Shown piece after piece: positions 46,129 to 57,479 of a DNA stretch of 64,000 bases. How positions within the stretch are numbered: position 1 is the stretch's first letter; each line of letters opens with the position of its first letter. The notes beneath the pieces were generated by a model. It saw only the letters and a program-made list of their open reading frames with translations, was not told the origin of the DNA and did no database searches. The position numbers and the translations under genes were made by a program. The stretch is from Adiantum capillus-veneris (Eukaryota > Streptophyta > Polypodiopsida > Polypodiales > Pteridaceae), in contig CM043967.1 in NCBI GenBank assembly GCA_014529385.2, positions 6,029,001 through 6,093,000 on the forward strand, read 5' to 3'.

Positions 46129-47190
46129 ATGCCAAACGAGAGACCAATCGGTGGGGAGCAGCCAGCTAGCTCTTCTTTTGGTTGGTTCACATCCTAAGTC
46201 GGCTCCCACCCGGGGTGGACATCGCCTCCAGTAGACCAGAGTCTTGAGTCGGTGAGAACAAGCAAAGAAATAAAGAATGTTTCTGGCTAGTAACCCTAAA
46301 CCATGAGTGTTATAGGTTTATTTTTGTTCTTTGCAGGCATGGCCATCCTACACCTACCCTTCTCAGATTCCTCCATCGGTCGTAGATCTAGACCTACAGC
46401 GGGATCTCTCTTTATGAGACCAGTACCTCTGAGAGACAGAGAATTTTTTTGGTCGCTACACTGTGCAGCAGACTACACCATGGGGGAGACAGGGAGGGAC
46501 TCCTTACTTACAAAGCCTCGCACCGACGGCACCTTAGTCTACAGCCCCTTCTTATCGTCCTACTCCCATTCCATCCCACGGTCCTACTCCCCTTGCATCG
46601 CAGGGTCCCACTCCCATGGCATCACAGGGTCCTACTCCACTCCATTCCACTCCTTCTTTGCCAGAACACCGTCAACCAAATTCCTCTAGCAGCGCGTGTC
46701 AACGCTCGTCTCAGGGTAGCGAGCGCCGTGAGAGACAAAGCAGCGGCGGATCTTGTGGTTTCGCTTGTTTTGGTAGTGGCGTCGGAACGGAGCCCACTTT
46801 CAGAGCGTGCCGTCCCTGACGCAGAGGACGAGGATACTGACGCACCGGTGCCAGACACGCATGGGTGCTACTACAAGGTTAAATACGGCAGGGAGGTGGA
46901 CTTTGGCATAGCACAGGGCAGGGCATTTTGACGCCATCTACAAATTCTTATACATTCAATGTATAAGAACCGTTTTATAAAGTTTAGAGACCAATTGTCC
47001 GATCATGCACGATACATTGAGGACGCTTTGTTAGCTAGATTTTCAAATGCTCCCGATCAACATTTTTCACAACAGTGGTTGGAGGCCTACATAAAGACAT
47101 TTCTGAAAAACAAGCAATTCAGTGTGCGGCGCGCAGTAGCCAACCAGGTCAGAGATAAAACAGGAGTTACCGCAGTGGCAACATAGCAGA
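46129..47190 (+). other. Undetermined coding-like region, S/P/Q-rich then basic (possible CACTA TnpA-type remnant)
   Basis: A short exon-like ATG frame at 46129 (MPNERPIGGEQPASSSFGWF) meets TAA. After an AG at 46336-46337 the sequence reads WPSYTYPSQIPPSVVDLDLQ, then RYTVQQTTPWGRQGG, then a repeated S(H/Q)GPTP(L/M) stretch, in changing frames. The frame 46959-47186 has a charged helical look: FRDQLSDHARYIEDALL, WLEAYIKTFLKNKQFSVRRA. Pro/Gln/Ser-rich N-terminal and basic C-terminal parts occur in the second, non-catalytic protein of plant CACTA elements. I cannot confirm that, and the strand is opposite to the nearby transposase. It could also be a decayed host gene. Confidence 0.35.
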
Positions 47191-47220
47191 CGCGGAGTGG
47201 GAGTGGGCAATTCAAGAAAA

Positions 47221-47620
47221 GAGCTCAACCATGACAAGCACCTCAAGCATCTCAAGCATCTCAATCATCAAGCACCTCAAGCATGTCAGTCATCAGGCAC
47301 CTCAAGCACCTTAGTCATCAAGCACGACAAGCACCTCAAGCACCTTAAGCTTGGGCCGGGTTCCCACCTCAAGCTCAACCCTAACTTACCTAAGGTCAAA
47401 GGATTAAATTACAAATTACACTAATTATTGGAGGTCTTCAATGAAGCTAACCCTAAGGTCTTATGCTCCATTGATTAGCTTTGCTCTTTGATAGACCATC
47501 TCTCATTTGGGCCCCTTTACCATTGGTCCGGTGTTGAGATAGATCTATAAGCACATGTTTATATCTTAACCCTTGTTCCCGTTTATTCTCCCACATTAAA
47601 AGAAATTTTGTAGTCTTGAA
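47221..47620. repeat. Dispersed repeat R1, copy d (3' third)
   Basis: It contains the CACCTCAAGCATCTC minisatellite (47228-47345), the GCTTGGGCCGGGTTCCCACC block and the same downstream 200 bp as R1 copies a and b. It ends about 780 bp before the MFT start codon. Confidence 0.75.
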
Positions 47621-48070
47621 AAAGATTGGTTTTCCACTTGTCATGCAGAACGTGGAGCTTGCATTGCAAAGAGATTGTCTTGTCTAGGTAACCCCCACAA
47701 CGGGGCTAGAAAAATACATTTTAAGGGCAAACTTCAAATTCTCCCAGTTTTTAGGTAATAAATTTCCCGGTTTTCTTAAAGGCGAACTCAAAATCTAATT
47801 ACCGGGATTTCATAATTTCAGCCAGGTTAAATACACTAGACCTCGGTTTTATCACCTCTTTGGACCACTGTTTCCTCTATCTATAGGTGGGCTCAAATTT
47901 TGATAACGATGAAACATTTTTTGAATCTTGCCAAGCTTAGCTACCTTGTGAGCTGCTGCTCCTTAAGCTGGTGAACGGTAAGTGTATCTTTGACATATGG
48001 ATAATTTGAGTCTCTGGAGTCTCGTGGAACTTTGGAAGTGCACTCGCTGTAATTTCCCAGATAAAAGGGC

Positions 48071-48076
48071 CACGTG
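48071..48076 (+). promoter_or_regulatory. G-box / ABRE core upstream of the MFT-like gene
   Basis: The context CCACGTGG is a palindromic G-box, 327 bp before the first ATG. bZIP factors of the ABI5 type bind such sites. Confidence 0.5.
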
Positions 48077-48210
48077 GACGCAGAGAGAAGAGGCACATTG
48101 CCTTTAACCTGAAGGCCATGTGTAACCACCTGGTTCTGCGGCTTAAAAACGTTGATGATGAAAGCGAGCAAAGGAAAAGAAGCAGCAGCGCTAGTTGTAC
48201 CGTGGATCGC

Positions 48211-48218
48211 TGCATGCA
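48211..48218 (+). promoter_or_regulatory. RY motif upstream of the MFT-like gene
   Basis: TGCATGCA contains CATGCA, the core bound by B3 factors such as ABI3. It lies 185 bp before the ATG. Confidence 0.45.
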
Positions 48219-48402
48219 GAAGCAGCGCTACTAGAGAATAGCCTACAGTATCACAGCTAGCTAAATAGAGCAAGAAAACACAAGTAGTCAGAGCAGTCGA
48301 AGGGTGGATCGATCAGCGTTCATCAATCAGAAGAATCAATCCTTAAAAGAATCAGGTGAGAAGGGAAAGAAAGGGAGGCAGAGGGAGATAGTTCAGATTG
48401 TG

Positions 48403-49336
48403 ATGAATATGTCTCGCCGGACGGAGCCGCTAGTGGTGGGCAGAGTCATCGGAGATGTGATCGACATGTTTGCGCCCAGCAGCCTGGAGATGTGGCTTTC
48501 CTATTCCACCCGCGAAATAAGCAATGGTTGCGACATCAAGCCCTCTGCCGCAACGCAGCCGCCCTCTCTGCGTCTGTCAGATCCCCACTCTCGCGACTCT
48601 CTCTTCACTCTGGTATTGGCCGGTTCAATATGTCTCACGCATGCACCGCTCATCTCACTGTTGTCTCCTTCGCCATCATTACTCACTTCACGTCCGCCCT
48701 TCCTCCGATTTATTGCAGGTGATGGTGGATCCAGATGCACCCAGCCCTAGCGAGCCTACTATGCGGGAGTGGGTTCACTGGTAATTAAGTGATCGGCTTA
48801 CTCTTTGATCTATTCTATTCATATTGTGCCATCAACATTGTCATTTTAATTGAGTATAATTAACGTCACAAAGGGTATGAAATATTGGCAGGCTCGCCAT
48901 TGACATTCCCGGAAGCAGCGACGCCAGCAAAGGTACTCACTCCAGCTGAGTCGATGAGTAAATAGCCCTAATGCTGCCGCCTAAGTAGTGAAGGGGCGGG
49001 CGGGGTATTTGCAGTTGCTGCATTGTATTGCATCTCGTATTGAATTGAATATAATTATGGATATTGGCATGGGGTAGTAATAATGCAGCATGTGCAGGGA
49101 GAGAGGTAGTGCCGTACATGGGGCCGAAGCCGACAGTGGGCATTCACAGGTATGTATTCGTGCTGTTCCGGCAGCGGGGCCCCATGACGGTGGTGCGCGC
49201 ACCCCTGGTGCGCCACAACTTCTGCACGCGCTTCTTTGCAGCGGAGCATGGACTGGGCCTTCCAGAGGCTGCTCTCTACTTCAACTCCCAGAAAGAACCC
49301 GCCAGCCGTACTACCTCGCACAAGCAGCACGCCTAG
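48403..49336 (+). CDS. MFT: MFT-like PEBP protein (MOTHER OF FT AND TFL1 subclass), four exons
   Basis: Exons are 48403-48612 (210 bp), 48719-48780 (62), 48892-48932 (41) and 49098-49336 (239 with TAG). Introns of 106, 111 and 165 bp all have GT-AG ends. The middle exon sizes are exactly those of FT/TFL1 genes. The product is 183 residues, with PLVVGRVIGDVIDMF near the N-terminus, MVDPDAPSPSEPTMREWVHW (pocket Asp residues, MFT-type Trp where FT has Tyr and TFL1 has His), GIHRYVFVLFRQ (pocket His) and NSQKEPASR near the end, as in MFT proteins. A second ATG at 48409 would give 181 residues. MFT proteins act as regulators, mainly in seed germination and ABA response. No stop or frameshift, so probably functional. 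Compared with Arabidopsis MFT the C-terminus is a few residues longer (TTSHKQHA). Confidence 0.92.
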
Positions 49337-50578
49337 TACGTCTCACCTCCTCCACCGCACCGCCGGCCTATCTCTACTTGCTAGTCGATGCTATATCTAA
49401 TATTATAATATATCTTCATAATTCAGCAAACATTGCAGCCTGATCATGAGCTCTTTGTACATCGATCGACTTGTTGTATATAGTAGCTTAGCCAGACTTC
49501 TGACTCGTCTTCATTGTGGTAAATATACGTATCCTGCTTGCAATTGTAAGACCTGCAATATATATATTGGCTGGGCATTTTACGCATTGTGGAGTATTTT
49601 GCGCTTTTTTTTTTTCTTCCGATCAGTGAAAACGTGAAGCCATCCCAACTTTAAAAAATACAGCATTAAAATCTTGAAAATTTGAACAGCAACTATGATT
49701 ACTTCATCACATGGTGCGTGAATGCCGGTAAAAGCATAAAGTTTGAAGGGCTGGGGAATTTGCAGGACACTTCTTAGGACTAAGTAACACAAATTGAATA
49801 AGGGATGGTAAAATTCTATGCAATAGCAGTTGGAGTCGTTACATTTAAACTAAACCCGACCACAAATTGAACCTTTTGGGTAGAGCATGTTAGGTTAGAA
49901 TAAAAGATTATAAAAACGGGCTTGGGTACAACATGCACGCGCAAGTGACTTGGTTAGTCCATATGATCCCAAACCTGGGCCCCGAGAGGCTCGGTTAAAA
50001 TTGGCCGTCGGAGTATTGATTTCTTGCATTGCTTGGGATGCCTTTTTCCGTGAATTTTGCGATGCCTAGGTTTAGCCCCTTAGAGATCTCGCCTTGGGAC
50101 TCTCGAGCCGTCAATCCCCTCACCCCTGCCATTAAGTGTCGTCACTTAGTCTTGTGTCCATACACTGCAATACACGCTTCTACATTAATGGAGCTTTGAT
50201 ATTTACACTTTGTACATCTTGGCTTTTATTTAATTTTGCACGTTTTTCTTGCTATTTCAGAGAAAGTCAACGAGTAATGTGACTCATGAGTTGTTGCAGC
50301 TAATTAGAAGCTAGGCTTAAGTCTGTGACACTCCTCCCTCATCTTTCCCCAAGATGGCAACATATGCAGACATTTATGTATTGATAAGGTAGTGCCAAAT
50401 ATATTCTTGGATGTTTCATTATTAACTAAGATCATCCTCCAAAGCCACGATAAAGCATCTATAATAACATCTAACTATCAATAGTGACATCTCATATAGA
50501 GAAATAGAGGAGATTACATCTAAACCCTCTGAGAAGACAATCCAATGAAAATCCCCACACCAACGTGTTTATCTTTAT
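49337..50578. other. 3' flank of the MFT-like gene
   Basis: Non-coding, AT-rich. No transposon domain or RNA gene recognised. Confidence 0.5.
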
Positions 50579-50827
50579 AACCTTTTTGAAACATAAGTAA
50601 TTGTTGGATGTTTTAAGTTTTTATATTGTTACATTTGACCTTGTTATTCTTGATGTTCATTGGCTGGCAAATGGCTTAAGGTGATACTTTTGTTTCTCGT
50701 AGAACCTTTTTGAAACATAAGTAGTTGTTGGTTGTTTTAAGTTTTTATATTGTTACATTGACCTTGTTATTCTTGATGTTCATTGGTTGGCAAATGACTT
50801 GAGGTGATACTTTTTGTTTTTCGTAGC
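50579..50827. repeat. Tandem duplication, 124-bp unit
   Basis: Two copies start AACCTTTTTGAAACATAAG at 50579 and 50703. They differ at a handful of positions. Confidence 0.9.
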
Positions 50828-50986
50828 ATGGTTTAATTTTTCTAGGATCTATAGGTGGGCTGTATAACCTTGGTATATATGGTGTATAATTTATGAGGAT
50901 TTGGAGACTTGCATATCACACACTATATCAATCATAATATTTAAGATTGTTGTTTCATTAGCAAAGAAAGTTGATACATGAGTTCA

Positions 50987-50992
<6 letters not shown>

Positions 50993-51059
<67 letters not shown>
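50993..51059. repeat. (CT)n-(CA)n compound microsatellite
   Basis: CT to 51026, then CA to 51059. Confidence 0.95.
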
Positions 51060-51061
<2 letters not shown>

Positions 51062-51359
51062 GGGGATCTTCACATACAACATTGTTCATTACAAAGGAAT
51101 ACGTGAACCTATATAAAGCTCCATTGAGAATTTTCTTTGACATTACGTTGAAGTAACTCGCCCTAAAGATGTGTGCTTACCTAACTCTTTGTTCACTATG
51201 TGTTGTGTTGTTGGTACTTAACATATTTGATGCAGAGTGAGAGTATGTTTAGGTGGTACCATTTTTTGCACCTTTTGGTGATACTACCAATGAAATTCAA
51301 CGTTTTTCAAATTTGAAAAAAGAGAAAAAAATTTAAATTTGCATGCAGTAAATAAATTT
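51060..51359. other. Unassigned sequence
   Basis: AT-rich, no gene. It may include the left arm of R3 copy b, but the similarity is weak. Confidence 0.35.
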
Positions 51360-51513
51360 ACATAAGGATATGTTTATTACAAATCTCAAAAAAATTTACA
51401 GAATTTAAAAGAAAAGGGTTCATTATATTTCCTTCAAAATTGACAGAATAGGGATTTTAGAAAAAGAGCCTGAACGCACGTGATATAGTGGTCTTAAATA
51501 TAGTGAACCCCCC
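51360..51513. repeat. R3 copy b (right 150 bp of the MITE-like repeat)
   Basis: Matches 19974-20127, with the same end AGTGAACCCCCC. It directly abuts the truncated end of the gypsy RT. Confidence 0.6.
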
Positions 51514-52240
51514 GGGGTTCTGCACTTCTCAAATACCTTTTGTAAATGGTCAATATGTTCTTCTCGTAGAAGAGAGTGGACACAGAGATCATCCATATAT
51601 ATTTCTAAGAATATTCTCAGGTATTCTTTGAACGCATGAGTCATTAACCTTTGGAAGGTAGCTGGGGCATTGGTTAAGCCAAAATGCATAACTCTATACG
51701 CATATATTCTCCATTTTGTGGAAAAGATGTTTTGTGTTGATCCTTGATTGCAATTGCAAGTTGGTTATACTCTGAAATCCCATCTAGAAAGGAATATGTC
51801 CGTTTCCCAGCCACCCTCTCAAGCACATGTTCTGTGATCGGCAAGGGATAATTATCCCTTATTGTGGCTGCGTTTACTTTTTTGAGGTTCACACACACAC
51901 ACACAGCTTTCCGTTCTTTTTGGGGACAACCACAATGGGTGACACCCAATCTGTACGGTCGAGTTCATAGATGAACTCAACATCCATCAGCTTATCAATC
52001 TCCTCTTTGATTCGTTTAGCAAATGTGTCATTATATGTGTAAGCACACTGTTTGCTAGGTTTGGCATCTGATTTCAACGGAATTGTATGTTGGCATATCG
52101 ATGGATCAACTCCTTTGAGGTCTTTGTAGGACCATGCAAACACATCTTTATACTTCTTGAGAATTTTTGTTAGCAATTCTTCTTCTTCAGGCTCCAAATC
52201 AGTTGCTATATAGATCGGCTAAGGATTTTCGCCTAGCACA
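51514..52240 (-). pseudogene. Gypsy copy 1 reverse transcriptase (truncated)
   Basis: Minus-strand frames 52197-51889, 51949-51674 and 51689-51423. Motifs in order: KYKDVFAWSYKDLKGVDPSI, KRIKEEIDKLMDVEFI, WVSPIVVVPKKNGK, RDNYPLPITEHVLERVAGKR, YSFLDGISEYNQLAI (catalytic Asp kept), HFGLTNAPATFQRLM and YMDD (51588-51599). The frame shifts twice, and CACACACA slippage at 51891-51904 adds a C-V-C-V run. The open frame is lost at R3. An in-frame stop near 52219 separates it from the upstream region. Confidence 0.92.
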
Positions 52241-53111
52241 GCGAGGTCTATCCGTTTTGCATTTTCCGGCCCATCGTAAGATTCTTGGTTTGTTCTTTCC
52301 CTTATTGGTGGTGTCATTATGATTTTTCTGTCCTAGATGGTGAGTTTTGGATAGTGGGATGGTACATTCATGTTTTCTTTTTCTGACTCCTCCTTACCAT
52401 CACTTTCTCCCTCAGTAGTCCATAGCTCTCGTAACGACCGTTTTAGTTCTTGGTATTCCTTTTTACGCTCCATTTTGGTCCACTCTAGGTCTTTTGTTTT
52501 TTTTGTGTTTTGATTGTTGAGATTTTTTTAATTTTGTTTCTGTTTTAGTCTTTCGTACTTTTTTTATTTACTCACGCGTCCTTTCCCTTTGAATTCTTGA
52601 GAATCTTCTTGATATTTCGTCTTTTACACAATCCTCTGCTTTGACAAGCATTAGATAGTGAGTTTTATCTTTTATCCTGGGCATCAGGTTCTCTCTAATT
52701 TTGTTTTCTGCTCTTTTTTTCTATAGCGTTTCTGGCATCTAGGGTGTTGATTTGCAAAATCATAAAACTTGATATTCGTTGTTTTCTGCCCACGCTCGCT
52801 TGAGCTGTTTGAATACTTGTTATCTGCATCATTATTTACCTCCAGATGCTTAGAGGAGTCATAAAACTCTTCTTGTTCTGGTGGGTCTACATTCTCATCT
52901 CCTGCTGGTATAAGGCTTACCATGTAATAGGGTAGCACATCATAGCCATCCTTATTGCAAAATTTTATCGTTGGGCTATCTGTAATGGTACAGACATCCA
53001 ATGTTGCTGGTATGTGTTCCCATTCTAGAAGTTCTAAGGCATCTTCGAGAAAAGGTTCGGGAATGTAATCCTTGTCCTTAATAGCTCTTTCTAAGACGCA
53101 TTCCTCTCTTT

Positions 53112-53640
53112 TTAACCTCCCACAATGTGAAGCTCCGCACATCCATAGCTCTTTTTTCTGTCGGAACCTGCCAATGTAGCTGAATCAAACTCTTCCACTG
53201 CTGACTGGTTCACATCTTTGTAACTATGGTCTTTTAGGTATATTTTGGTTGTAGTCTTGCCATGTTTGAGGTACATGTGGTCGTAACCCCAATCCTGAAC
53301 CATCTTTAATTTTCTCATGAATGGTCTTCCCAAGATGATCTCGTAATTGTTCTTTTTGTCGAAATCAACTATTGCAAATGTATGCTCATACTCGATTCCG
53401 CACGAGGCGACAATTACTTTTTCTAAAAGTCCTAGAGGCTTTTCCATGAACCCATCTGCCAGTTGCAATTTCATTCTGGTAGCTCTCAAAGCCGGTTTTC
53501 CCCATTTTTTTCATATTTCCTTGGTGGCAATAGCGACTCCTGCTCCACTGTCAAGAATAGCTTTGGAAACTACTCCTTGGAATTCTACTGGTAGTGTGGT
53601 ATTGCCATTTTCTCCCTCGTAGTATTCTCCAACCTTGTTG
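53112..53640 (-). pseudogene. Gypsy copy 1 aspartic protease
   Basis: The minus strand reads TTLPVEFQGVVSKAILDSGA, with the catalytic D-S-G-A-G at about 53555-53541. An in-frame TGA follows at about 53516 (I-stop-K-K-W). After it the frame 53489-53112 continues with LRATRMKLQLADGFMEKPLG and the flap and second half (EIILGRPFMRKLKMV), ending in a basic tail. The C-terminal linker to the RT (53142-52684) has further frames without recognised domain. Confidence 0.85.
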
Positions 53641-53690
53641 AAAGATACTGGCCTAGTGTATAGTTGAGGCTTGTCCAATTCTCTGATCCC

Positions 53691-54431
53691 TTATTGAAGC
53701 TTCGAGGTGGGGTCTTTTACTCTAAATTTTTCTAAGCATTTGTCTACAGTGGTCCACATGTTTGGCCGTAACCTCAGGACTTTGGCTAATGTAATTGTGC
53801 ATGGCACAAGGGTGGACAATAACTCAATCAACCCTTGTGAATCCATCACTCTGTTGGAAGAACGTCTTTGAGATGGGATTGCCCTCACCTTAGACTTAGC
53901 TTCATACTGCCCTAGGTAAGAGGGTAGAGTTTTTAACGAGTCTGGTTGGCTGTGCCCCGAACTAATTGATCCCTTGTCTCCCCCTTGTGAATGCATATCA
54001 AAGTTCATTTGTGATATTGCCTCAAATTCTTCAATGGGAGGTAAGATATCATTTTTCTCCTTTCTCGTGCTATTTATTTGGTGGCTCACCCTGTTAGCTT
54101 CGTTGGCGTCACGGATTTTCCTCCACAGGTCATCTAGACCGTTACAATCCTTACCCATTTCTACCAATGTTTTAGGTTGGAAACCATCAATTGCCTCATC
54201 TGTTGTATTGGGCACTATGATAGGTTCTCTCCTAGACTCAGAGGCAATTGTGAGTCTCTCCTTTGTGTCTACTTGTTTCTCTAAAGTTGGTTTGATAGGG
54301 GTTGGAGTTGGTACCTCATGCCAATTTGCAGGTTTACCAAGCAGGTTTTCTATCAAGGATTGGGCTGTTTCAATCATCTTTTTACACATTTTCAACCTCT
54401 CTTTTTCTATTTTTGTATATGGATAAGTCAT
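53691..54431 (-). pseudogene. Gypsy copy 1 gag-pol linker region
   Basis: A 246-codon open frame between the gag zinc knuckle and the protease. It is charged and shows no domain I recognise. It has TYPYTKIEKERLKMCKKMIE at the start and a run of conserved-looking blocks (LPSYLGQYEAKSKVRAIP) near the end. Its length without stops suggests it was translated as part of the polyprotein until fairly recently. Confidence 0.65.
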
Positions 54432-54826
54432 CTATCTTTTCTCTTAGGTTTGGTTGTTTTTGAGTCTGGCTGCGTATGCTTTTAAAAGTGCGTCTAATTG
54501 CTCATTAACTTTTTTTGCCAACATTGATCCTCCTGATCCTGCACTTTTGGGTTCTACTATTTCCTTGGGCCCTATGGTTGCCGCAGTGTGTGAGCTTAGA
54601 CTAGCTAGATCCTCTAACCATTCTAATCTATCCTTTGTGTGTTTTAACTCCTGAGATAGAGCCGTTTTCTCTCATTCTCTCCTGAATTTCATACGCGCCT
54701 TTCTAGCTTTCCAAGTGCTTCTTTGATTTTTCATTTCTGCACTTGGGGCATTGGTCTTTGGCTCTTCAATTATGGGTTCATTTGTCATTCTTTGAGCTTG
54801 GGCTCGTGTCACTGCCTGAATAGGTA

Positions 54827-56550
54827 TTACTGTCTTGTTTTCTGACCCTCCATTGGAGGCACTGCTTCTAGCATGTTCAAGGTAGTTTTTGCTCCTTTTC
54901 TCGGGTTCTTAGGGCAATCAGGAATCAAATGACACTCGGTGCAATATGCGTTGACTCTAATGATTTCATCATGAGGACAGTCTCTTAGCCAATGGTCTCC
55001 ACCACACTTGTAGCAGGGTCCCTTAGGCTGTTGAGGTGCTCCTTGAGCTCTTCTTTGTTGGTATGCATGTCTCTGCACGCCCATGCCTCCGTTGGCTATG
55101 AACAACAGTATTCGTTCATCCAAGGTATATCTTCCTTTCTTGCTGCCTATGCAGCTGTTGGTGGCCTTGCACTTCCCATCATGCTCCAAGGTTCTGGCGT
55201 TGGGGGTTCTTCCGGTGGATAATAGACAGGATTTGCAGCATATCCATTGGAATCTTCTTAATATGCATGCATAGGTACCAAAGCCTTCTCTTCTGGTTCG
55301 TTTACTATTGGTGTGTATCTTATGCCGACTGGTCGTAATCCTGGTAGGGGTGGTTGCTGCCCCAATACTGGTTGTGGTCTTTCTACACCTATAGGTCCTG
55401 GTAGGTTGCCAGCTTGATACGTAGGCATCGGTGGAAGTTGAGAAGATGCTACCTGAGCCTGGGGAGCATAAGGTTGCTCTCTCACATATCCCTTGTAATA
55501 ATAACATTCATCCGTCACATGGTTTGTCTATTTTTTTTCAACAGCGCACCAATTTGGCTGTAGCCTGAGGCTTGGCATACATATTAATATTTTTTAGTAC
55601 TTCCTCTACAAGCTGCTCGTGGCTTACAACTACTTCTCCTTTCGGTGTTGTCTTAGTGGACTTGCTTCCACTTTGTTGTGAGGATGAATCGTCATCAAGA
55701 TCCTTGAATTCACCCTCCTTGTAGACCGCACAATTGTCTACAAGGTAAAGAGCCTCCTTAGTTAACTCATTTAACGTCGTGCTCCTCTTCATATGTAAGT
55801 CCTCCTGGAGATCTGCGTTCCTTAGTCCTTGAATAAATATAAGCATAAGTCTGGACTGAGTTGGCAATTCTTCCACAGGGCAGAACTTCACATATCTTTC
55901 TAGTCGTAGGGATGCCTTTCACACAGATTCCCCCTCTTTCTGTTTGAATTTATGGATTTGTGAGAATTCCTCAATAAACTCGTCAAACACCTCCTCCATA
56001 GACTCAAAGTCTCTACGCTCCACAGAGTCAAATCAAGTAGCAGCATCCTCCTCTAGGGTAAGTCCAAACCGTAGGGAAGTCTAACACCTCTTCAGCTCTA
56101 ATTACATGCACAAAAGCTGCTACATGATCCCTAGGATCTCTGTTTCCCGTGTATTTCTTGTTTATCCATTTTTGCACCTGAGAAGGTCTAATTCTACGAT
56201 GGTCTATAAATCTCATCATTGGTTCTCCTCGTCCTACTCGATATACCTCCTCTGGCCGTCTATAGTGAGAGGGTTCCTCTCCCAGAGGTGCCCCTAAGCC
56301 ATAATTTTTGATGGTTTTTGCAAGAGGTGGTTCATCTCTTTGAACTCGTTCTATGGGTTGTCTTCCATGCTTTGTCAACTCTTGAGTTTTTGGCTTACTC
56401 TCGCCTTGATACCGTGAATAGAGTGGTGGTTCTTGTAAATCTCTTAGCCCTTGTGCGGCTGGATAACCATCTCAATTTCAGTCTTGTTCTAATGTCACTC
56501 TTTGTCGAAGCCATGCCTGCAATGATGGTTGGGTTGCTTGTTGGTTCTGT
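54827..56550 (-). pseudogene. Gypsy copy 1 gag core and zinc knuckle
   Basis: From right to left on the minus strand: 56378-56028 with GLGAPLGEEPSHYRRPEEVY, IRPSQVQKWINKKYTG and DHVAAFVHVIRAEEVLDFP. Next 55891-55538 with CPVEELPTQSRLMLIFIQGL and STTLNELTKEALYLVDNC (retrotrans_gag-type helical region). Last 55518-54827 with a Pro/Gln-rich part, RYTLDERILLFIANGG and CYKCGGDHWLRDC, a zinc knuckle with a three-residue gap before His, then YCTECHLIPDC. Three frameshifts or stops divide it. Confidence 0.85.
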
Positions 56551-57479
56551 TAGTTGAACGCCTGTTGTCGGTTAGAATGTGAGGTCGCGTCGTACTCTTC
56601 TGAAAATGGATTTGTTGACTTGCTAGGGGTATAGGTGAACCTTGGCACTTCTTCAGGGGCATACGTTGATGTTTCTGGAACTGTTGCCTTTTCTACCTCC
56701 TTTGGGAGAATATGTTTGTATTCTCGTCTGTACCTATCAACAAAAATGATATCCTTCCCCATAGCAATTTCATAAGAGAATAAGTAAAGAACCTTGTCTT
56801 TGCTTAATTCATTTGGGTAGGGTTCTTTGCATCGAAAATAAGAGACTACTCCCTCACTCTCATGCTTGTAAATTCCCACATTCTCATTATAGGTAGAGAC
56901 CCTGGTTGTTTTTTTATCATACATAAAAAGAGCTCCAGGTCAATCAGTTTTTGGAGGCGGTTCTTGAGTTTCTGAAACCATTTTTCATTTTGCCACGTTA
57001 TCTCCATACCTGTTGTAATCCTCAGGGTTACTAACTATCAGATAGTGGTTTTCCTTTTCGTCTCGGAATCTATCTCCATCATCATAGACTCGAATTATCT
57101 CCAGTATCTGAGCAAGTCTTTCTTCTATACAAATACACTCGCGTCCCCGATAGTCAGAATAAACTAGGGCTCCCCCAGAGTTTGTTCCTTCTAAGAAGAT
57201 TATAGTGAACTTGGCATCGTTCAAAGGGTTTTGGGAGGTACTTCCTCCTAGCATTGGTCCTTCATCGGAGAAACCTCCTGGCTGTTGACCACCCATCATG
57301 AAGAAGGACTTATATGATGAAGTGTCAGTATCACTACCCTCCTCAATGATCGGTTCTAATGGATTTATCCTTGCCTGAGTTACACTCTCCTCAGTGGACA
57401 CTAAGCTACCCTGATCACCTGCCACTTTTTGATCTCTAGGAATGTGTCTTCCTGATCTTAAATTCATCAAGCTTAGCAA
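56551..57479 (-). pseudogene. Gypsy copy 1 gag N-terminal region
   Basis: Two frames, 57479-56985 and 56924-56550. The first contains MNLRSGRHIPRDQ, a start typical of plant gypsy gag polyproteins, then an acidic Ser/Gly-rich part (TDTSSYKSF, QQPGGFSDEG) and DYRGRECICIEERLAQILEI. The second has YNENVGIYKHESEGVVSYFR and a Thr/Pro-rich end. The ATG at about 57467 is the likely original start. Copy 2 shows the same order. Confidence 0.8.

Larger units (their letters stand above)
47621..48402 (+). promoter_or_regulatory. Upstream region of the MFT-like gene
   Basis: No transposon match seen. It holds a G-box/ABRE core (48071) and an RY motif (48213), listed separately. A clear TATA box was not singled out: ATAAAAG at 48061 and CTAAATAG near 48260 are candidates. 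A purine-rich 5' leader (GAAAGAAAGGGAGGCAGAGG) precedes the ATG. Confidence 0.5.

Noticed and set aside
47937-48273. Minus-strand frames of 92 and 110 codons upstream of MFT
   Set aside because: No domain, overlapping frames, and the region better fits the MFT promoter and 5' leader.
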